A stretch of DNA of 64,000 nucleotides from contig JBGCDW010000083.1 of assembly GCA_045105775.1 (NCBI GenBank), positions 1 to 64,000 on the forward strand. The letters run 5' to 3'. A model generated the notes under the pieces. It had not been told where the DNA came from and ran no database searches. It was given only the letters and a program-made list of their open reading frames with translations. The DNA is from Aureispira sp045105775. GTDB taxonomy: Bacteria; Bacteroidota; Bacteroidia; Chitinophagales; Saprospiraceae. The position numbers and the translations under genes were made by a program. Position 1 is the first letter of the stretch, and the number at the start of each line of letters is the position of its first letter. This document shows positions 26,973 through 35,818 of this stretch, in pieces.

Positions 26973-29288
26973 TTAAAATGAAAAATTCCAAGTTACCGTA
27001 GGTACAATACCAAATAAACTAACTTGCACGGCTTCTATTCTATCTGGATCATCCTCACTAGGTCTAAAATCAACAAAGTATGGATTCAACCGATTGTAAG
27101 CATTGTATACCCCCACTGTAAAGCTCGATTGGAATTTTCGGCTAGGCTTATTGCGGAAAGTTACGGCTACATCTAAACGATGGGTATCAGGAAAGCGATA
27201 ACCATTCCGTTCTGTAAAGTAACTTATTCGCTGTCCATTGATTTCGTATTTGCCACTTGGAAACGTTATGGCATTTCCTGTTTGATAAATCCAAGAAGCA
27301 GAAAACACCCAGCGTTTTTTAAGTTCATATGTTCCTACAATGGCAATATCGTGGGTACGATCTTGACGAGCAGGGTAGGGATTTCCACGGTTAATTTCGT
27401 CAAATTGATACCGTGTTCTAGAAAGGGTGTAACTGATCCAGCCATTAAAATTTTGGACTTGACCTTGTACCAATAGTTCCACTCCATAAGACCAACCTCG
27501 GCCATTCAAAACTTGGCTTTCAATACGAGGGTTTAATAAAATATCTGCTCCATTCTCAAAGTCTACTTGGTTTTGTAGATACTTATAGTAGCCTTCTAAG
27601 CTAATCGACAAATTATCTTTTAAGAATGATTGTTTAACCCCTAAACTAACTTGATCTGCAATTTCTGGTAAAATATTTTGTGTACTAGGCACCCAAATAT
27701 CATTGGGGAACCCAGCATTGCTATTGCTCAACAAGTGTAAATATTGATGTATTCTATGATACCCAAACTCAAAGGAAGTAGTAGGATTTAATTCATAGGT
27801 TAATGCTAGACGTGGTTCTAATCCAACATAGGACTGAATATGCTCTAGTGGTTGGTAAGTAGTGGTATCAGTGATGCTATTATTTTGGTCAAACGAGAAG
27901 ACATCTTGTGGCCCAATTTGATTGAACATAGACAAACGCAAACCATACACCGCTTTCAATTTGTCTGAAATACGCCATTCATGCCCAAAATAAAGCCCAC
28001 TTTCCAAGCCATTCTGAGGCTCCGCAATCAAGCTTTGAATATTTCTATTAGAAGAACGCAATTGGCTGGGCTGAAACTGGTGCAGTGTGAGATTGCCACC
28101 AAATCTAAAGGTACTCTTAGGATTCGCATAATAACTATAATCTTGCTTGATGGCATAATCTCTGATTCCTGCCTCAATCGTAAAATCTTCGCCAGCACGC
28201 CCAATATTATACCCGTAATAGTAATCGCTAAAGAAAAAAGAAGTATTGGTAAATAACTTCTCATTGAACGTGTGGTTCCAACGAGCTGTGACCGTATAAT
28301 TTCCGTAATTCAACCCAAAGCTGCCAAACCCAAAATTATCGCGTCCTGCATACCCCGAAATAAACAAACGATCCTTGGTTCCAAAGCTATAATTGGCCTT
28401 CAAGTTCAAATCCCAAAACCCCAAACCCAACTCACCAAATTGTTCAGGATCAGCCACTCGTAACAACAAATCCAAGTAAGTAGCACGCCCAGAAAGAATA
28501 AAAGAGCCTTTATCTTTTACGATGGGCCCTTCAAAAGTCAATCTAGATGAAATCAGCCCCAAACCACCAGACAAACCGAATTTTTTCTTGTTGCCATTTT
28601 TCATATATATATCCAACACCGAAGAAGCTCGGCCACCATACTGGGCAGGAATACCACCTTTGTAAACCGTTAAATCTTTCAGTGCATCTGAATTGAACAC
28701 CGAGAAAAAGCCCAAGAAGTGAGATGGATTATACACAGTGGCTTCATCCAACAAAATAAGATTCTGGTCGGGTTTGCCTCCACGTACAATCAACCCTGTA
28801 CTTCCTTCACTCCCTGCACTAATACCTGGCAGCAATTGAATACTCTTAAGAATATCTTTTTCTCCAAAAAATACAGGCAAGGTTTCTAATTTTTTAATAT
28901 TGATTTTGACTGTTCCAACACCAGCCTCTTCCAAAACTCCCGCATCTTCATCCTCTGCCGTAACTTCCACAATATCAATATCTTTGGCTCCTGTAGTCAT
29001 TTCCAAATCCATGACCTTATTTTCTTGCAAATCAATAGTGATAACCTTTTGCTGATACCCCAAGTAATTTACTTTTAGTTTATACGCGCCTTTGTCTAAT
29101 GTAATGGAATAAAAGCCATAAATATTGGTAGAAGCCCCCAAGGAAGTGCCATCTACAATAAGAGTTGCGCCAATCAATTCCTCACCAGAGGCGGCATCTT
29201 TTACATAACCACTCAAGGTAGCCTTATCCTGTGCTTGTAAAGAGAGCACCATCAAAGTCCAAAAGATGGTTAAGTTTAAAATTTTCAT
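26973..29288 (-). CDS. TonB-dependent receptor (copy 2 of pair)
   Basis: A 771-aa receptor with the same layout as the one at 23546: signal peptide (MKILNLTIFWTLMVLSLQAQ), regulatory domain (LSGYVKDAASGEELIGATLI), acidic linker (VEVTAEDEDAGVLEEAG), plug (LIVRGGKPDQNLILLDEATV, GGIPAQYGGRASSVLDIYMK) and barrel ending PTVTWNFSF. The two receptor/lipoprotein pairs sit in tandem and in the same direction, which shows a segmental duplication of a two-gene unit. Its stop codon lies inside the recurrent motif upstream of the DUF4249 gene. Confidence 0.93.
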   Translation of the reverse strand: MKILNLTIFWTLMVLSLQAQDKATLSGYVKDAASGEELIGATLIVDGTSLGASTNIYGFYSITLDKGAYKLKVNYLGYQQKVITIDLQENKVMDLEMTTGAKDIDIVEVTAEDEDAGVLEEAGVGTVKINIKKLETLPVFFGEKDILKSIQLLPGISAGSEGSTGLIVRGGKPDQNLILLDEATVYNPSHFLGFFSVFNSDALKDLTVYKGGIPAQYGGRASSVLDIYMKNGNKKKFGLSGGLGLISSRLTFEGPIVKDKGSFILSGRATYLDLLLRVADPEQFGELGLGFWDLNLKANYSFGTKDRLFISGYAGRDNFGFGSFGLNYGNYTVTARWNHTFNEKLFTNTSFFFSDYYYGYNIGRAGEDFTIEAGIRDYAIKQDYSYYANPKSTFRFGGNLTLHQFQPSQLRSSNRNIQSLIAEPQNGLESGLYFGHEWRISDKLKAVYGLRLSMFNQIGPQDVFSFDQNNSITDTTTYQPLEHIQSYVGLEPRLALTYELNPTTSFEFGYHRIHQYLHLLSNSNAGFPNDIWVPSTQNILPEIADQVSLGVKQSFLKDNLSISLEGYYKYLQNQVDFENGADILLNPRIESQVLNGRGWSYGVELLVQGQVQNFNGWISYTLSRTRYQFDEINRGNPYPARQDRTHDIAIVGTYELKKRWVFSASWIYQTGNAITFPSGKYEINGQRISYFTERNGYRFPDTHRLDVAVTFRNKPSRKFQSSFTVGVYNAYNRLNPYFVDFRPSEDDPDRIEAVQVSLFGIVPTVTWNFSF

Positions 29289-29642
29289 AATTGTTGTTGG
29301 TTTGAATGAGTCAATACTTTAGCTAATAGTTAAAAAAAGAACTACAAAATCCTTACCCTTCAATAACTATGACTTGCAAACTATACAAAGGGGCAAATAT
29401 ATTCTACGAAGGCTCTTCTATTTAAGGAGGCTTAGAATAAAACAGTTACAACAGTTTAGAAGCTGTAAAGTTGCTTTATTATACAAGAATTAAAAAATAT
29501 AATAATATTTATTAATAATTTAACACTATTAAAATATTATTTTTATTTTTTCACTACCGAACATATAAAAATTTAACTAAATAAAAAAGAGTTTGCACTA
29601 AGTGCAAACTCTTTTGAATCTATATATTTTCTTCAATGTTGC
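29289..29642. other. Intergenic region with weak promoter and terminator
   Basis: About 350 bp of AT-rich DNA between the M1 peptidase and the TonB receptor. It contains TATATTTG on the minus strand (29401-29394), a match to the TAnnTTTG -7 consensus about 105 bp before the receptor start, and a terminator hairpin at 29585-29615. No other gene is seen. Confidence 0.5.
29585..29615 (-). terminator. Terminator of M1 peptidase operon
   Basis: A perfect 15-bp inverted repeat (29585-29599 and 29601-29615), nominally with one central base and effectively a 5-nt loop. Flanking A-runs and T-runs fit an intrinsic terminator for the minus-strand operon that ends at 29643. Confidence 0.85.
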
Positions 29643-31919
29643 TTAACGTTGGCCTTTGAACAATTCAAAGCGTGTTGGTTGTGATTTTGAAGGATAATAA
29701 TTATCACTGCGATCGGTATCTGCTGTTTCCAAATAAGGATCCAATACAATTTTAGTCAATTCTTTTTTGCGTGGGAATACTTTGGTTACTTTATCTGCAC
29801 GTTGTTTCCAAATTTCAGCAGGAATACGTACCGTTTCAGTACTGCCATCCGCATAAGTCATTTCCAAAATAATAGGCATAATTAATCCACCTTCATTGGT
29901 GAATTCTACTTCATAATAATTGTACCCTTCATCCATTAGTGCCAATTCCTTTTCAGACATTCTTTTGCGGAATGCTTCTGCACGCTTTTTCATTTCTGGT
30001 GTTACACGATAAGGTTTGCGATCATTATATTTATCGCGCAATTCAGGATATTTCTCCATTACCGTTTCCTTTACTGCTTTTTCATCATTATTACGAATTT
30101 CAGAAATACCACGTTGAGGTTCTTGGCTGTCCCATTTTTTCTGCAAGACCATTTCTTGCTCCATGTTATAACTGTTCATTTTATAACTAGAGACATTGCT
30201 GATTGCAATATCTACATGGTCTGTAGAATAGAACCAACCTCTCCAGAACCAATCCAAATCAACACCAGAAGCATCTTCCATTGTGCGGAAAAAATCAGCA
30301 GGTGAGGGGTGTTTAAATTTCCAACGATTGGCATATTCTTTAAAAGCATAATCAAACAACTCCCGTCCCATAATGGTTTCTCTCAATATATTGAGGGCAG
30401 TCGCTGGTTTGCCATAAGCATTGTTTCCAAATTGCAAGATAGATTCCGAATTGGACATAATAGGAACAATATTGTCTTTGTCACCTTTCATGTAATCTAC
30501 GATACCTGTAGCAGGACCTCTGCGAACAGGATAGTCGCGTTCCCATTCTACTTCTGTTAAGTACTGTAAGAATGTATTTAACCCCTCATCCATCCACGTC
30601 CATTGACGCTCGTCAGAATTCACAATCATAGGAAAATAATTGTGTCCTACTTCGTGAATGATTACACCAATCATACGATATTTCAACCGCTCAGAATACG
30701 TACCATCTGGACGTGGACGACCAAAATTGAAACAGATCATAGGGTATTCCATTCCTGTAAAGTTCGCATGGGTAGAAATGGCTGTAGGGTAGGGATAGTC
30801 AAAAGTATATCTAGAGTAGACCTTGAGTGTGTGTACCACAGCACGAGTAGAATAACGTTCCCACAATGGATTGCCTTCTTTTGGATAATAAGACATTGCC
30901 ATTACGGTGCGATCACCCATTGGTACCCCTTGTGCATCCCAAATAAATTTTCTAGAAGAACAGAAACCAAAATCACGTACATTTTCTGCTTTGAATATCC
31001 AAGTCTTTTTTTCTTTAGATTTTCCTTTTTCAATTTCCTCTGCTTCTTCTTGGGTAATAATCATCAAAGGCTTATCAGAAGTTTTGGATTGCTCCAAACG
31101 ATCCAACTGGGTTTTGGTTAATACATCTTTGGCATTTTGTAGCTCCCCCGTAGCACCTACTGTATGATCGGCAGGAGCCGTAATAGCTACCTTAAAATCA
31201 CCAAAGGATAAGGTAAACTCCCCACGTCCCAAAAATTGTTTATTCTGCCAACCATCTATATCATTGTACGCACACATTCTAGGGTAGAACTGAGCAATGT
31301 GGTACATGTAGTTGTCTTCTTTGGGAAAATGCTCATAACCAGAACGACCACCATAATTTCCTCCATCATTGACATTGTACGACCACTTGATAGAAAACGA
31401 TAATTTGCTGTTTGGCTTTAGAGGTTCTTTGAGGTCAATACGCATCATGGTTTTATTGATGGTATAATCCATTCCAGCACCTTTCTTATCCGTAACAGAT
31501 TCGATCTTGAAACCGCCGTCAAATGCGTGGTGGTAAAGAGCATCTAATTCGCGGAAGCTCATTCTAGAGCGAATTTTTCCAGTTCTAATTTTGTGCGAGT
31601 CCGAAGTTTTAGCCCGTACATTTTGGTCGAGTTGCACCCAAACATACGTCAGCACATCAGGGGAGTTGTTGTAATAAGTAATCATCTCATCGCCAATAAT
31701 GCGCTGTTTGGCATCATCAATCTCGATTTTCATATCATAGTCTGCACGCTGTTGCCAATAGGCATAACCAGGAGCACCAGCCGCATTTCTATAAATATTA
31801 GGCGTAGGCAATTCTTCATAAAGTTGGTGAAACTTAGTAGCGCCTTGATCGGGATTCTGTGCCTGTAAAGAAAGCACAGTACTTGCTACTATCAATAGTA
31901 ATAAAAACTGTTTAAGCAT
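29643..31919 (-). CDS. Secreted M1-family metallopeptidase
   Basis: A 758-aa zinc aminopeptidase-type enzyme. It has a signal peptide (MLKQFLLLLIVASTVLSLQAQ), an N-terminal beta-domain, and the zinc site HEVGHNYFP near residue 424 with the third ligand E in WMDEGLNTFLQYLTE. Substrate-side residues (TGMEYPMICF, in place of GAMEN) differ from classical aminopeptidases, as is common in this Bacteroidota subgroup. It is the last gene of a probable minus-strand operon with the HupE-like gene. The motif TTTTTAAACAACTTCAATA lies just before its start. Confidence 0.9.
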   Translation of the reverse strand: MLKQFLLLLIVASTVLSLQAQNPDQGATKFHQLYEELPTPNIYRNAAGAPGYAYWQQRADYDMKIEIDDAKQRIIGDEMITYYNNSPDVLTYVWVQLDQNVRAKTSDSHKIRTGKIRSRMSFRELDALYHHAFDGGFKIESVTDKKGAGMDYTINKTMMRIDLKEPLKPNSKLSFSIKWSYNVNDGGNYGGRSGYEHFPKEDNYMYHIAQFYPRMCAYNDIDGWQNKQFLGRGEFTLSFGDFKVAITAPADHTVGATGELQNAKDVLTKTQLDRLEQSKTSDKPLMIITQEEAEEIEKGKSKEKKTWIFKAENVRDFGFCSSRKFIWDAQGVPMGDRTVMAMSYYPKEGNPLWERYSTRAVVHTLKVYSRYTFDYPYPTAISTHANFTGMEYPMICFNFGRPRPDGTYSERLKYRMIGVIIHEVGHNYFPMIVNSDERQWTWMDEGLNTFLQYLTEVEWERDYPVRRGPATGIVDYMKGDKDNIVPIMSNSESILQFGNNAYGKPATALNILRETIMGRELFDYAFKEYANRWKFKHPSPADFFRTMEDASGVDLDWFWRGWFYSTDHVDIAISNVSSYKMNSYNMEQEMVLQKKWDSQEPQRGISEIRNNDEKAVKETVMEKYPELRDKYNDRKPYRVTPEMKKRAEAFRKRMSEKELALMDEGYNYYEVEFTNEGGLIMPIILEMTYADGSTETVRIPAEIWKQRADKVTKVFPRKKELTKIVLDPYLETADTDRSDNYYPSKSQPTRFELFKGQR

Positions 31920-31963
31920 GATCGCTGATTTAGCAGGTATTGAAGTTGTTTAAAAATAAATAA

Positions 31964-32638
31964 TTAACCACCTGAGGTAAACAAAGCAGTTCCTGTCTCT
32001 ATGGCTAATGGCACACTAAGACAGAAAACCAAGAAAGACACTAGAATAGCCCAGATGCGAAAAGAAATTCTAGCCACGTCCAAAAATACGAAATTTATTA
32101 TCAAAGCAATGATTAGAATTATAATTTGCCCAAGCTCTAGACCAACGTTGAATCCCAATAGAGGAATGAGTATACTTTCTCCCTCAGATAGTAAAAAACG
32201 CAAGTAATTGGAAAAACCTAAGCCATGAATTAATCCAAACGCAATAACAATGGTATAGATAAGACTGCTACGTTTAACAGATAAAAGCTTCATTGGTTTA
32301 GTTAATTCATCATCTAAAATATGCTCTTCGTCTTCCTCTACCGTTCCTTGTTGAGTCGCATATACCACTCGAAAGACATTCCAAATACAAGTACCAATAA
32401 TACTGAGAGGAATCAAAAACTCAATCAAAGCAGAATTGGTTTGGACAACTTTGAAGGTCGCTAAGGCTAGAGCCAAGGAATGCCCAATAGTAAACGCCGT
32501 AACCAAGTAGAACAAGGATCGCCAATTGCTCAAACTGTGCAAGGCGGCTAAGGCTACAATAAATAGAATATGGTCATAAGCATTGGGGTCAGAAATATGG
32601 CTTAGTCCTTGCTGAAAGAAGAAGGAAAAATCTTGCAT
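31964..32638 (-). CDS. HupE/UreJ-like membrane protein
   Basis: A 224-aa polytopic inner-membrane protein with six or seven helices. The HupE/UreJ_2 pattern is visible: GLSHISDPNAYDHILFIVAL near the N-terminus and FTIGHSLALALATF in helix 3, with conserved His/Asp that could bind a metal. A charged cytoplasmic loop (EEDEEHILDDELTKPMK) splits the protein. Some relatives carry nickel or cobalt, but this subgroup has no established substrate. It is upstream of the M1 peptidase on the minus strand and divergent from the DUF6702-like gene; the three often travel together in Bacteroidota as far as I recall. Confidence 0.75.
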   Translation of the reverse strand: MQDFSFFFQQGLSHISDPNAYDHILFIVALAALHSLSNWRSLFYLVTAFTIGHSLALALATFKVVQTNSALIEFLIPLSIIGTCIWNVFRVVYATQQGTVEEDEEHILDDELTKPMKLLSVKRSSLIYTIVIAFGLIHGLGFSNYLRFLLSEGESILIPLLGFNVGLELGQIIILIIALIINFVFLDVARISFRIWAILVSFLVFCLSVPLAIETGTALFTSGG

Positions 32639-32704
32639 AAAGAATAAGATGGTTTAATGAAACACTGGTATTTTGAACATACAATAGTGGTGTTCGATGA
32701 CGCA

Positions 32705-32712
32705 CAAAAGTA
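32705..32712 (-). promoter_or_regulatory. Possible -7 element for hupE-like operon
   Basis: Minus-strand TACTTTTG matches TAnnTTTG, 67 bp before the start at 32638. No well-placed TTG for a -33 element was found, so confidence is low. Confidence 0.35.
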
Positions 32713-32818
32713 CAATACAAATTGGAAGCTGCCTAAGAAAAAACTACATTTGCATCCGTCTTTCAGAATAAAACTAGGAGAGGTGTTTCTCTCTTTTTTA
32801 GAATTTAACTAGCCTATT

Positions 32819-33328
32819 ATGAAAACTGTTTTTATTGGATTCTGTTTAATCGCTTGCTCGCTTTTATCCTTTTCCGCACATCCTATTTATTTATCAACTA
32901 CGGAGATTGATTACAACAAAAAAACTAAAACTTTAGAAATTGCGATCAAAATATTTAGTGATGATTTAGGGGAGGCATTAAGTGACGAACAAGGAACGAC
33001 TATAGAAATAGGAACGGATAGAGAACATAAAGAGGCAACCACTTTAATCACAGAGTACTTAAGAAAACACTTTGTCATTGAATTGAATGGTAAGCCAAAA
33101 GACTTTCAATATCTCATGCGAAAGAATGTGCGAGAAGATTTTTATGCTACATGGATACTCTTAGAAGTTCCAAAAGTTCGTTACATCAAATCGCTAAAAC
33201 TTACCAACAATATATTGGTAGACTTTAATGACGGTCAGCAAAATCATGTAAAATTCAGAGAGGACAAAAGCCAAAGCTATGCAAGAAGTGTTGCACTAGA
33301 AGGGTATGAGCAGCTCACATTGAAGTAG
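32819..33328 (+). CDS. DUF6702-like exported protein
   Basis: A 169-aa exported protein with signal peptide MKTVFIGFCLIACSLLSFSA. The mature N-terminus (HPIYLSTTEIDYNKKTKTLE, IAIKIFSDDLGEAL) matches the pattern I associate with DUF6702. The N-terminal His right at the cleavage site could bind a metal. It lies head-to-head with the HupE-like gene (180-bp gap), which suggests co-regulation of the pair. The molecular role is unknown. Confidence 0.7.
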   Translation: MKTVFIGFCLIACSLLSFSAHPIYLSTTEIDYNKKTKTLEIAIKIFSDDLGEALSDEQGTTIEIGTDREHKEATTLITEYLRKHFVIELNGKPKDFQYLMRKNVREDFYATWILLEVPKVRYIKSLKLTNNILVDFNDGQQNHVKFREDKSQSYARSVALEGYEQLTLK

Positions 33329-33348
33329 GACAGCAGTCACTTTGCATA

Positions 33349-33364
33349 TGTTCCACGTGGAACA
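33349..33364. promoter_or_regulatory. parS site 1
   Basis: TGTTCCACGTGGAACA, a perfect 16-bp palindrome with the CACGTG core of the ParB-binding parS site (canonical TGTTTCACGTGAAACA). It is the first of three identical copies within 141 bp. Confidence 0.85.
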
Positions 33365-33418
33365 TTTCAATAAAAACAGGCAAAAAAGAGCAAAGCATTT
33401 TTATCAAAAGAGGGTTAA

Positions 33419-33434
33419 TGTTCCACGTGGAACA
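33419..33434. promoter_or_regulatory. parS site 2, inside a 36-bp palindrome
   Basis: Second identical copy of the 16-bp parS palindrome. Here the symmetry extends on both sides to give a perfect 36-bp palindrome (33409-33444), so the site could also fold as a transcription terminator. Confidence 0.85.
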
Positions 33435-33473
33435 TTAACCCTCTCCTATTACTTGCACCACAAAGAGGTGCTA

Positions 33474-33489
33474 TGTTCCACGTGGAACA
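33474..33489. promoter_or_regulatory. parS site 3
   Basis: Third identical copy of the 16-bp palindrome. It directly abuts the stop codon of thrB (33490-33492). Confidence 0.85.
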
Positions 33490-34446
33490 TTATGCAATAA
33501 TAACACCTTCATGATCTATGCTAGATACAAAACTAGTATGACGAATTTTGTTTTGTTCATACACTGCTTTCATAACTTGCTCTACCTCCTGCGCCTCTAG
33601 GCTGTTTTTGCATAGAGCAAATACGGCTGTCCCCTTCCCTGCCAAGGTGCATCCCAAAGCTTTATTGGATAGCGCAGCTTCTTTTAATTCTTCAAAATAA
33701 GGAGTGGTATCTTTCCAATATTCCTCCACCACATTGTTGCCAATAGCCGAAGACAATAAAGCTAAATTGGAAGTACAGAAAGCTTGAACCAAAGCTGCGG
33801 TTTGTGCGGCTTGTGCTTGCATGATTTCCAAAGGCAATTGTGCAGGCAAATTGGCTCTCCTCTCCTTTTGAGTATGTTTGTTATTTCTAGGATAGATAAC
33901 CACCAATTGCAAACCTCTAATCAAAGGCAATCTATAAAAGTCCAAACTATTATGATCGCGCACCAAGAATAGTCCTCCCAACAATGCAGGAACAATGGCA
34001 TTAATTCGTGTTTGTTCTTCTGCTACCTCTTCCCCTTTTAGAATAAAAGGCAACAACTCTCTTTTGCTCAATGGACTTCCAAAAGCAATATTAACAGCAA
34101 AGGCAGCGGCCACTGCACTTGCAGCACTCGAACCCAATCCATGCCCTACTGCGACTCGTTTTCGCAAGCTCAAATCTAGTCCCCATTGTTGGTCCAAACC
34201 ATGTTCTTGCTTGAGATAATCGAGTACACCTTGTGCTGCAATACCTGCTGCATTCTGATTGGTAGCAAGTGGAATCGGCATTTTATTACTCGTAATTGTA
34301 CTGATTACGATGTGATTTTTTTCGGTTGGTTTCACCAATACTTCATCATAAACAGCAGACAATGCTACACCAAAAACATCCAAGCCACAACCAAGATCGG
34401 AAATAGTAGCTGGGGCAATTACTTTAAAGTTTGATCTAAATTTCAT
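33490..34446 (-). CDS. thrB: Homoserine kinase
   Basis: A GHMP-family kinase that phosphorylates homoserine on the route to threonine. Visible motifs: motif 1 (APATISDLGCGLDVFGVALS, residues about 10-29), the ATP-binding motif VAVGHGLGSSAASAVAAAF near 95-113 (the P-X3-GLGSSAA class) and the C-terminal GCTLAGKGTAVFAL. The 318-aa length is usual. Neighbouring thrA or thrC genes are absent here, so it is not in a classical thr operon. The parS cluster sits at its 3' end. Confidence 0.93.
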   Translation of the reverse strand: MKFRSNFKVIAPATISDLGCGLDVFGVALSAVYDEVLVKPTEKNHIVISTITSNKMPIPLATNQNAAGIAAQGVLDYLKQEHGLDQQWGLDLSLRKRVAVGHGLGSSAASAVAAAFAVNIAFGSPLSKRELLPFILKGEEVAEEQTRINAIVPALLGGLFLVRDHNSLDFYRLPLIRGLQLVVIYPRNNKHTQKERRANLPAQLPLEIMQAQAAQTAALVQAFCTSNLALLSSAIGNNVVEEYWKDTTPYFEELKEAALSNKALGCTLAGKGTAVFALCKNSLEAQEVEQVMKAVYEQNKIRHTSFVSSIDHEGVIIA

Positions 34447-34560
34447 ACACTAATAATTGGAGTTCCTCCCTCCTTCTGTTCTTATCTATAAGATTAAAAT
34501 TATTCTTGAGCTGCACTAGAATTTCATTGCTAATATCCTTTTTAAAACCTTAGCATTGTG

Positions 34561-34568
34561 TAAATTTG
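34561..34568 (+). promoter_or_regulatory. -7 element of aminotransferase operon
   Basis: TAAATTTG matches TAnnTTTG, 44 bp before the ATG at 34613. The -33 TTG is not at the expected spacing. Confidence 0.4.
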
Positions 34569-34612
34569 TTTGTTGGCAGCTTCTTCTGTAAACACAAAAT
34601 TAAAAGAAAAAA

Positions 34613-35818
34613 ATGATAACACAACGGCAATTGTTTTTAAATCATGTAGCACAGACTAGTGATGCTCCTTTATTGTTAGAAGTTCATCGCGCCAAAGGAG
34701 TGTATTTGTATGATAAAAACGACCAACCTTATTTAGATTTGATTGCTGGAATTAGTGTTAGTAATTTGGGCCATAATCATCCTGCTATTATAGAAGCCAT
34801 CCAACAACAATCCAACCAATACTTGCACACCTTAGTTTATGGAGAATTTGTTCTTTCGCCTCAAGTTCAATTGGCCACCTTATTACAAGAACAATTACCC
34901 GAAAATTTGAATTGTACTTACTTTGTCAATTCGGGCACAGAAGCAACAGAAGGTGCTATGAAATTGGCCAAACGCTATACAGGCCGTACCAATATTGTAG
35001 CCTGCAAACAGGCTTATCATGGTTCTACGCAAGGTGCCTTAAGTTTGATGGATGATTCATTTTTTACGGCCCCCTTTCGTCCTTTATTGCCAGATATTAC
35101 ACACATAGCATTTAATAAGGAAGAAGATTTGCAACACATTACTACACAAACGGCTTGTGTGGTTATGGAAACTGTTCGGGCAGAAGTTGGGGTATTATTA
35201 CCCAAAAACAATTACCTTCAAAAAGTAAAAGCACGTTGTGAGGAAGTGGGTGCCTTACTGATTTTGGATGAAATCCAAGTAGGCTGTGGCCGTACTGGAA
35301 GTTTGTTTGCCTTTGAGCAATATGGAATTGTTCCCGATATTTTGTTATTGGCCAAAGGTTTTGGAGGCGGTATGCCATTGGGAGCTTTTGTTTCTTCTAA
35401 GGCAATTATGCAGGTCTTTACCCACAATCCTTTCTTGGGGCATATCACTACTTTTGGCGGACATCCTGTTTGCTGTGCAGCCAGTCTAGCCAGTCTAAAA
35501 GTTCTGACAGAACAAAAAGAAATCATTGCACAAGTCAAAGAAAAAGAAGCCATGTTCCACGTAGAACTAAAACATCCTGCCATCAAAGAAATTCGTTCGG
35601 CTGGGTTGCTGATGGGGGTAGAACTTCCCTCCTATGATTTTGTATTGGCTGTAATCAAAGAAGCATTGGCCAATGGATTGGTGAGCGATTGGTTTTTATT
35701 TAATGCCTGTGCTATTAGAATTGCGCCTCCTTTAATCATCACTTTTGAAGAGATAAAAAAAGCGTGTACTATTTTATTGGCAGCAATCGAAAAAGCTTAT
35801 CAAGATGGAATTAAATAA
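34613..35818 (+). CDS. Class III aminotransferase (acetylornithine type)
   Basis: A 401-aa PLP enzyme of fold type I, class III. Motifs: VNSGTEATEGAMKLAKRYTG (PLP phosphate), LILDEIQVGCGRTGSLFAFE (Asp to the pyridine N, near residue 222) and LLAKGFGGGMPLGAF (Schiff-base Lys near 249). The acetylornithine/succinylornithine aminotransferase (ArgD) group is the nearest I can name, but no arginine genes are nearby, so the substrate stays open. Its 3' end overlaps the CPBP protease gene by 14 bp, which forms an operon with cdsA. A 2-mismatch parS-like sequence lies inside it at 35553-35568. Confidence 0.82.
   Translation: MITQRQLFLNHVAQTSDAPLLLEVHRAKGVYLYDKNDQPYLDLIAGISVSNLGHNHPAIIEAIQQQSNQYLHTLVYGEFVLSPQVQLATLLQEQLPENLNCTYFVNSGTEATEGAMKLAKRYTGRTNIVACKQAYHGSTQGALSLMDDSFFTAPFRPLLPDITHIAFNKEEDLQHITTQTACVVMETVRAEVGVLLPKNNYLQKVKARCEEVGALLILDEIQVGCGRTGSLFAFEQYGIVPDILLLAKGFGGGMPLGAFVSSKAIMQVFTHNPFLGHITTFGGHPVCCAASLASLKVLTEQKEIIAQVKEKEAMFHVELKHPAIKEIRSAGLLMGVELPSYDFVLAVIKEALANGLVSDWFLFNACAIRIAPPLIITFEEIKKACTILLAAIEKAYQDGIK

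Noticed and set aside
30603..31121. 172-codon frame on the plus strand
   Set aside because: Antisense to the M1 peptidase, which has a full active-site motif.
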